The notes under the pieces were generated by a model. The model was not told the DNA's origin. It ran no database searches and saw only the letters and a list, made by a program, of their open reading frames with translations. 10,300 nt of DNA, taken from positions 1 to 10,300 of the forward strand of contig CALCBQ010000205.1 in NCBI GenBank assembly GCA_937897215.1, in the 5' to 3' direction. Positions 5,856-10,300 of the stretch are shown piece by piece. Every line of letters begins with the position of its first letter. The stretch's first letter is position 1. The position numbers and the translations under genes were made by a program. The DNA comes from an uncultured Clostridia bacterium (GTDB lineage Bacteria; Bacillota; Clostridia; Oscillospirales; Acutalibacteraceae).

Positions 5856-6668
5856 TTATTTTTTCCAATTAATCTTAAGTTCTGCAATATCAAGTCCATT
5901 GTTTGTAGGATACCATTTCTCACGAAGTAATACATTGCTTTCATTTGCGTCAATATTTACTTCTAAAAGACTAGTACAATTGTAGAATGCATATTCCTGA
6001 ATTTCCTGAATAGATTCGGGGAGTGTTACTTTTGTTAGTGCAGTGCAATATGCAAAGGCATCTTTTCCAATTTGTTCAAATCCGTTTGGAAAATTGATGT
6101 CTTCAAGTGAGCCACAACGGAAAAAGGCTTTTTCATTAATAAATTTAATACTGTCAGGCAAGGTTACTTTTGTAATCTTACCACACTTGTAAAATGCTTT
6201 TGTACGGATTTGTTCCACTCCGTCAGCTACAACATATTCACCTTCTTTAGCAGGTGGGAAGAATACAATAGTTTTCATATCTTTAGTGTAAATTACACCG
6301 TCAACAGAACAGAAATTTTCGTTTGCTTCGTCAACTTCAAACGCTGCAATATGCTGATTATTTTCAAGGGCCCAAGTACCTATTTCTTCAACATTTTTAC
6401 CAATGTAAAATTCAGTAACATATTCAAGATTTGTAGCAGCAAAATCAGCAATTTTTGTAACAGGCACACCCTCGTATTCATCAGGAATCACAATTTTTGT
6501 AACAGTTGATTTGTTAGGTACGCCAGTAACTGTTGCCTCGCCATTTTCAACCTTGAATTTAATGCTTTCGTTACTACCACTTAAAAGAGTAGAAACTGAA
6601 CTGCAACCTGAAAAGGCGATGCACATACAAATAACAAGAGCTAAAACTTTAATGAGTCTTTTCTTCAT
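5856..6668 (-). CDS. Lipoprotein with BspA-type leucine-rich repeats
   Basis: A predicted surface lipoprotein of 270 residues. It has a Lys/Arg-rich N terminus, a hydrophobic core (6-19) and a lipobox FSGC with Cys22 as the lipidated residue. Residues 36-150 form a beta-rich lead-in, including a DGVIYTKDMKTIVFFPP segment (123-139) typical of BspA/LRR_5 proteins. Four consecutive 23-residue repeats follow (151-173, 174-196, 197-219, 220-242), each with the pattern xIxxxAFxxCxxLxxVxLPxS. ATG 6668 is chosen because it gives a proper signal peptide and GAGGCGG (6675-6681) lies 6 bases upstream. A longer frame to 6713 would put 15 basic residues before the signal. It starts one base after the transporter stop, so coupled translation is likely. 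LRR_5 proteins often bind ligands or surfaces; the ligand here is unknown. Confidence 0.88.
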   Translation of the reverse strand: MKKRLIKVLALVICMCIAFSGCSSVSTLLSGSNESIKFKVENGEATVTGVPNKSTVTKIVIPDEYEGVPVTKIADFAATNLEYVTEFYIGKNVEEIGTWALENNQHIAAFEVDEANENFCSVDGVIYTKDMKTIVFFPPAKEGEYVVADGVEQIRTKAFYKCGKITKVTLPDSIKFINEKAFFRCGSLEDINFPNGFEQIGKDAFAYCTALTKVTLPESIQEIQEYAFYNCTSLLEVNIDANESNVLLREKWYPTNNGLDIAELKINWKK

Positions 6669-6669
6669 G

Positions 6670-8346
6670 TTAAACCGCCTCACTTTCTGCTTTGTTTTCG
6701 TTCTCAATTGCACGAACTCTTTCCTGCAATTCTTTGACGCACATATCGTGCTTTTCGCGTGTCAAATCATAGAAGATAAATGGTGCTGTCAAAAGCACAA
6801 GACCAATTACTGAACCCCAAGTATAAAGGTTAAATACGTTGTTAAGAATTTGAGTATCAAAAAGTACGTCCCAGTCAGATGTAAAGCCCACTCTTGAAAG
6901 TAACCAAGGCATAATATAACCGATAGCCACAGTAACAGGGTTCAAGAACCAACCAAAAACGCCTGACATTGCATCTGCACGTTCGCCGTATTTCCATTGA
7001 TGGTAAGTAAGAATATCAGCATTAAGACCAACGTTAACACCGTCCACAACAGGAGCAATGGCGTTTTTAAGGAAGAGTGCAAATAAGAATATGAAAATAT
7101 TTTCCATCTTAACAGCAAGAGCAATACCTAAAACGGTAAGAAGTGTAATACCACGGAAAGAAATAAGAATATTTCTCTTTTGGAATCGTTTTGTAAGGAT
7201 TGGGCAAAGAATGTTGCCAAAAGTCATGCCCATAACAACAATGTTACCTGCAATACCTGAGAACCATTCCATACGAAGTGAATATACAAACCACCAGCTA
7301 AGAAGATTACCAACAAGACCGTGCCATTGTCCGAGTACATTTGAAATATTTGTAATCCAAAAGTATTTATTTTTTAGAACATTTTTAGCACCCTTGAAGA
7401 ATGTAACCTTTGCGCGTTTTTCCATTGGTGGCTCAATAACTCTTTCTTTACAGAAAACTGCAAGTAAAGACATTGCAGCACCGATAAATGTAAAAATAGG
7501 AATAAACACCTTATATGTTTTTAGATTTAAGTAACCGCCGGTTGACGCAATAAGCATTGGCCAGATTGCAGAAACAATTGATGAGAAAAGACCAGATAAA
7601 ATAGGTGTAATTGAATGGAGTTTTTGTCTTTCCTGTGAGTTAGGTGTCATAAAGGTAACAAGAGTGTTAACACCGATATAGTTGTTGTAGAAATATGACA
7701 TTAAAGTAAATGCAAAGTGAAGAATAATGAGCTTGTTTGTGTAAGTCATATTCTGCACAGGAAGATAAGGAATAGCAGAAACCATAAAAGCACTTGGAAT
7801 TGCACAAAGAAGTATAAATGGCTTAAATCTTCCGTATTTTGCACAGAACTTTCTACGGATAAACCAATGAAGATAGTCCCAAATAGCACCTGCGACAAGT
7901 ATGTTGCCAACTAATTGTGGAAGCCCATTGATAACCGACTCAAACATTCCTTGTGGCAAGAAATAACAACCAATACCAATTATGAGCTTACCACTATAAC
8001 AAAGATGAGCAAAAATCTTTGTTTTCTTTTCAAGTCTACCATGATTTTCATAAATCAACACATTTATTGGATTCATAAACATAAGCACATAGCCAAGTAC
8101 TGTGCTTATAATATTGATAACTGAAAAGTCAATGGTTGCAATTCCCATAACCGCTCCACAAAAGTAACTTGCAGAGAAGGTAACATACATTGCCACAGCC
8201 CCAAAAACATAAGCTCCACCTTGTGCAAGGGTATAAGCCAACATTTCCTTAAGCGTTAAATATTCTCCTTCGTTAGGAGTGCTCCAGTTATTTTTAACAT
8301 AAGAGGGGAGACCCTTAACTTTTCCTATAATTTCAGATTTAGTCAT
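6670..8346 (-). CDS. GPH-family (MelB-like) transporter with an internal insert
   Basis: A 558-residue paralogue of the 4164-5819 transporter, sharing the N-terminal pattern NNWSTPNEGEYLTLKEMLAY (19-38), FCKERVI (298-304), NKYFWITN (326-333) and LNADILTYHQWKYGERAD (441-458). About 65 extra residues (around 101-168) separate span 2 from the KYGRFKPF loop (170-177). They include one or two hydrophobic stretches (112-131, 145-160), so the topology may differ from the usual 12 spans. Span 12 ends near 526 (PFIFYDLTREK), followed by a short charged tail. AAAGGGA (8354-8360) precedes the ATG by 7 bases. It is coupled to the downstream LRR lipoprotein and lies downstream of the fucU-kinase operon. 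Import of L-fucose, L-rhamnose or a related glycoside is inferred from that neighbourhood. Confidence 0.86.
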   Translation of the reverse strand: MTKSEIIGKVKGLPSYVKNNWSTPNEGEYLTLKEMLAYTLAQGGAYVFGAVAMYVTFSASYFCGAVMGIATIDFSVINIISTVLGYVLMFMNPINVLIYENHGRLEKKTKIFAHLCYSGKLIIGIGCYFLPQGMFESVINGLPQLVGNILVAGAIWDYLHWFIRRKFCAKYGRFKPFILLCAIPSAFMVSAIPYLPVQNMTYTNKLIILHFAFTLMSYFYNNYIGVNTLVTFMTPNSQERQKLHSITPILSGLFSSIVSAIWPMLIASTGGYLNLKTYKVFIPIFTFIGAAMSLLAVFCKERVIEPPMEKRAKVTFFKGAKNVLKNKYFWITNISNVLGQWHGLVGNLLSWWFVYSLRMEWFSGIAGNIVVMGMTFGNILCPILTKRFQKRNILISFRGITLLTVLGIALAVKMENIFIFLFALFLKNAIAPVVDGVNVGLNADILTYHQWKYGERADAMSGVFGWFLNPVTVAIGYIMPWLLSRVGFTSDWDVLFDTQILNNVFNLYTWGSVIGLVLLTAPFIFYDLTREKHDMCVKELQERVRAIENENKAESEAV

Positions 8347-8377
8347 TTAACCATCCCTTTCCAAAACCTATAGAAAA

Positions 8378-8406
8378 ATTATACTACATTATAGAAATAA
8401 AATAAA
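8378..8406 (-). promoter_or_regulatory. Probable promoter of the second GPH transporter and LRR lipoprotein operon
   Basis: On the minus strand, TTTATT (8406-8401), a 17-base spacer and a perfect TATAAT (8383-8378) lie about 31 bases before the start codon. A second TATAAT (8393-8388) lacks a convincing -35. A separate promoter is expected because a strong terminator precedes this gene, but the region is very AT-rich and chance matches are likely. Confidence 0.45.
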
Positions 8407-8446
8407 GTGAAGAATTATAAAATGTATTTTTTTCGTCAAAGTGATT

Positions 8447-8480
8447 AAAAAAAGGCAGTAAGTATTGTGCTTACTGCCTT
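8447..8480 (-). terminator. Intrinsic terminator of the fucU-kinase operon
   Basis: AAGGCAGTAAG (8452-8462) and CTTACTGCCTT (8470-8480) form a perfect 11-base stem with a 7-base loop. On the minus strand it ends in a run of seven T (complement of 8447-8453), just 7 bases after the kinase stop codon. Confidence 0.92.
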
Positions 8481-8487
8481 AAATTAT

Positions 8488-9852
8488 TTAGTTTTTACTG
8501 AATGAGTTTTTAATTAACTCTCTTGCTTTTGTTAAATCAAGACTTTTATCAAGATACATTAACTGTACCATAAGGTTGCCTGCAGCGGTTGCCTCAACAG
8601 GACCTGCAATAACCTTTTTACCTGTGTATTTTTCAGTAAGTGAGTTAAGATAAGTATCTTTACAGCCACCACCAACAATGTTGATTACATTAATCTGTTT
8701 GTTGCTGATTTCTTCAATAACCTTAACAGCCTCGTTATAAGTTTTTGCAAGTGAATGGTAAACTGAATTCAGCACATCGCCAATTGGCAAATCAGGTTTA
8801 CCTAAATAATTTCTGATTGCCTCAATCATATTGTCAGGTGCTAAAAAGTCAGGGGCATTAGGATTTATGTATTCCGTAAAATCACTATCCATAGCCATTT
8901 GCATCATTTCATCGTATGTATATTTCTTGTCAAGATTTTTACGGACATTCTGTAAAAGCCACATGCCCATAATGTTCTCAAGAAAACGATAACGATGCTC
9001 TACGCCACCCTCGTTAGTGAAACCATTGTTCATAGCCTTTTCGCAAGTAACAGGTTGAGCGTTTTCAGTACCAATCAAACTCCAAGTGCCTGATGAAATG
9101 TAAATTCCGTTATCTCCAACAGAACAAGATGCCACGGCAGACGCTGTATCGTGTGATGCACAAAGAATGACAGTAGTATCAAAACCGAGTTCAGTCTTTA
9201 CTTCTTCACTTAAATTACCAACAACCGTACCAGGTAATGAAAGGGGAGTGAAGATTTTCTTTTCGATACCTAATTTTTCAAGGATTTCTTCATCACGCTC
9301 AAAAGTGTTTACATTAACAAGTCCACCAGTTGTTGTGAGAGTGTACTCGTTTCTGATTTCACCTGTAAGTTTGAATGAGAAATACTCAGGCATCATTAAA
9401 AAGTATTCTGCCTTATCGAGTTTTCCACTCTTTTTATCACAGTATAACTGATAAATTGAGTTATAGCTTGTTGCTTGAATACCTGTGCGCTCATATAACT
9501 CTTTTCGTGGAATTATAGCGTCAATTTCTTCAGGAATACCAATAGTCCTTGAATCACGATATGACACAGCAGGTAAAATCTCTTTTTTGTCTTTGTCGAG
9601 AAGCACATAGTCAACGCCCCAAGTGTCAATTGCAACAGTTTCGGGGATTTTACCCAACTTCTTACACTCTTTAAGACCATTTTTGATTTCTGTAAAAAGT
9701 TTCTCAACATCCCAACAGAGTGTACCGTCAATATCTACTATTCCGTTTTCAAATCTGTATATTTCTTCAAGTTTTAACTTACCATTCTCAATGTAGCCGA
9801 GAATATGACGTCCACTTGAAGCGCCCATATCAATAGCTAAACAGTATTTCAT
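8488..9852 (-). CDS. rhaB: RhaB-type FGGY carbohydrate kinase (rhamnulokinase, possibly acting as L-fuculokinase)
   Basis: A cytoplasmic kinase that phosphorylates L-rhamnulose or the related ketose L-fuculose at O-1, preparing it for aldolase cleavage. The 454 residues cover the whole FGGY family: the N-terminal phosphate-binding loop AIDMGASSGR (6-15) is diagnostic of the RhaB branch, DTWGVDY (76-82) and SYRDSR (97-102) follow, CASHDTASAV (231-240) carries the probable catalytic base Asp235, SSGTWSLIG (253-261) lies in the C-terminal domain, and NIVGGGCKD (391-399) is the nucleotide-binding loop. It is slightly shorter than the E. coli enzyme (about 489). AAGGGTG (9860-9866) lies 7 bases before the ATG. 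The start overlaps the stop of the fucU-like gene by one base (TGATG). Family membership favours rhamnulose, whereas the FucU partner favours fuculose. The symbol reflects family membership, not proven substrate. Confidence 0.88.
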   Translation of the reverse strand: MKYCLAIDMGASSGRHILGYIENGKLKLEEIYRFENGIVDIDGTLCWDVEKLFTEIKNGLKECKKLGKIPETVAIDTWGVDYVLLDKDKKEILPAVSYRDSRTIGIPEEIDAIIPRKELYERTGIQATSYNSIYQLYCDKKSGKLDKAEYFLMMPEYFSFKLTGEIRNEYTLTTTGGLVNVNTFERDEEILEKLGIEKKIFTPLSLPGTVVGNLSEEVKTELGFDTTVILCASHDTASAVASCSVGDNGIYISSGTWSLIGTENAQPVTCEKAMNNGFTNEGGVEHRYRFLENIMGMWLLQNVRKNLDKKYTYDEMMQMAMDSDFTEYINPNAPDFLAPDNMIEAIRNYLGKPDLPIGDVLNSVYHSLAKTYNEAVKVIEEISNKQINVINIVGGGCKDTYLNSLTEKYTGKKVIAGPVEATAAGNLMVQLMYLDKSLDLTKARELIKNSFSKN

Positions 9853-10286
9853 CAGATAACACCCTTTTGAAGAATGAGATTAGCATAGAGTGCAGATTCG
9901 CCTGTAGCAATAATTACATAGCACTTCTTTGCTTCTTCGTAAAATGCAAAACGCTCAATTTCGCCGAAAGCATCAGCACCTCTGTTGTCGTGTTTTGCAA
10001 CGATTTCCTTGTATTCATCCCAAATAGGAGTTTCTACATTGTCGCCAGCCATAACCTGCATAAGTGAAACAGGATTTTCTACATAAGTGTCAAGTGGAAA
10101 TACTGTAAGAATAGCGTCAAGAAGCTCTGTAGCAGAGTGTCCGTCTGCACGAAGAACTATTGCATCTTTTCCCATACTTTCAGCAGGAAAGTTGCCGTCA
10201 GCAATAACAAGACGGTCGCTGTGTCCCATTTCGCAAAGAACTTTAAGCATTTCAGGGGACAAAATTTTTGGAATATTTTTAAGCAT
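9852..10286 (-). CDS. fucU: L-fucose mutarotase (RbsD/FucU family)
   Basis: A small cytoplasmic enzyme that interconverts alpha and beta anomers of L-fucose (and, in this family, some other pyranoses), supplying the form used by the isomerase. The 144 residues match FucU in length and align along their whole length with the remembered E. coli protein: ISPEMLKVL-like N terminus (7-17), EMGHSDRLVIADGNFPA (19-35) with the conserved His22 and Asp30, LRADG (45-49), RFAFYEEAKK (112-121) and the C-terminal TGESALYANLILQKGV (128-143). AAGGAAG (10294-10300) precedes the ATG at the window edge, so the promoter or further operon genes lie outside. RbsD is a less likely alternative because the MGH...NFPA and RFAFYE segments are FucU-like. 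Confidence 0.92.
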   Translation of the reverse strand: MLKNIPKILSPEMLKVLCEMGHSDRLVIADGNFPAESMGKDAIVLRADGHSATELLDAILTVFPLDTYVENPVSLMQVMAGDNVETPIWDEYKEIVAKHDNRGADAFGEIERFAFYEEAKKCYVIIATGESALYANLILQKGVI

Positions 10287-10300
10287 AATTAATCTTCCTT

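Noticed and set aside
5943..6218. Tandem DNA repeats or CRISPR-like array in the lipoprotein gene
   Set aside because: The periodicity is in protein sequence (23-residue leucine-rich repeats). The DNA copies are too divergent and the frame is coding.
6669..6713. Longer N terminus for the LRR lipoprotein starting at 6713
   Set aside because: It would place 15 basic residues before a complete lipoprotein signal peptide and lies inside the transporter gene. ATG 6668 has a good ribosome binding site.
7058..7534. 158-codon plus-strand open frame
   Set aside because: It lies antisense within the second transporter, has no recognisable domain, and is a shadow of a well-supported gene.
8414..8439. 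Promoter TTGACG...TATAAT on the minus strand before the second transporter
   Set aside because: The spacer is 14 bases, too short. The pair at 8401-8406 and 8378-8383 has 17-base spacing.

Overview
The window is AT-rich chromosomal DNA from an endospore-forming, low-GC Gram-positive bacterium, most likely an anaerobic gut-type Clostridia member (Oscillospirales or Christensenellales-like). The evidence is a clear spoVAD, strong purine-rich ribosome binding sites, canonical sigma-A promoters, paired intrinsic terminators, and GPH-family sugar transporters next to deoxy-sugar catabolic genes. No mobile element, rRNA, tRNA or CRISPR array is visible. The lineage below phylum level is inference.

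Left part (1-1710, plus strand): spoVAD, encoding the dipicolinate-binding spore protein, is followed one base later by an unrecognised 47-residue single-span membrane protein. After a short gap comes a 79-residue AbrB/SpoVT-type regulator with a zinc-ribbon-like tail. Its near-perfect sigma-A promoter carries TGGNA repeats that look like a self-repression operator. A bidirectional terminator separates this block from the next.

Middle-left (1732-4023, minus strand): a PAP2-family lipid phosphatase lies upstream of a class B penicillin-binding protein. The 51-base gap holds a terminator-like hairpin whose 3' arm contains the ribosome binding site of the penicillin-binding protein. This suggests that attenuation or translational control separates the two envelope genes.

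Middle (4024-5855): back-to-back promoters drive the PAP2 gene leftward and a GPH/MelB-type transporter rightward. The transporter has a long charged, helix-prone cytoplasmic tail and ends at a second bidirectional terminator.

Right part (5856-10300, minus strand): in transcription order, a FucU-type L-fucose mutarotase and a RhaB-type FGGY kinase overlap by one base and end at a strong terminator. A second GPH transporter, with an unusual insert, then starts from its own probable promoter. It is translationally coupled to a lipoprotein carrying BspA-type leucine-rich repeats. The likely theme is uptake and catabolism of L-fucose or L-rhamnose, or of glycosides containing them: the transporter imports, the mutarotase interconverts anomers, and the kinase phosphorylates the ketose made by an isomerase outside the window. 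The substrate and the role of the lipoprotein are inferred from context only.
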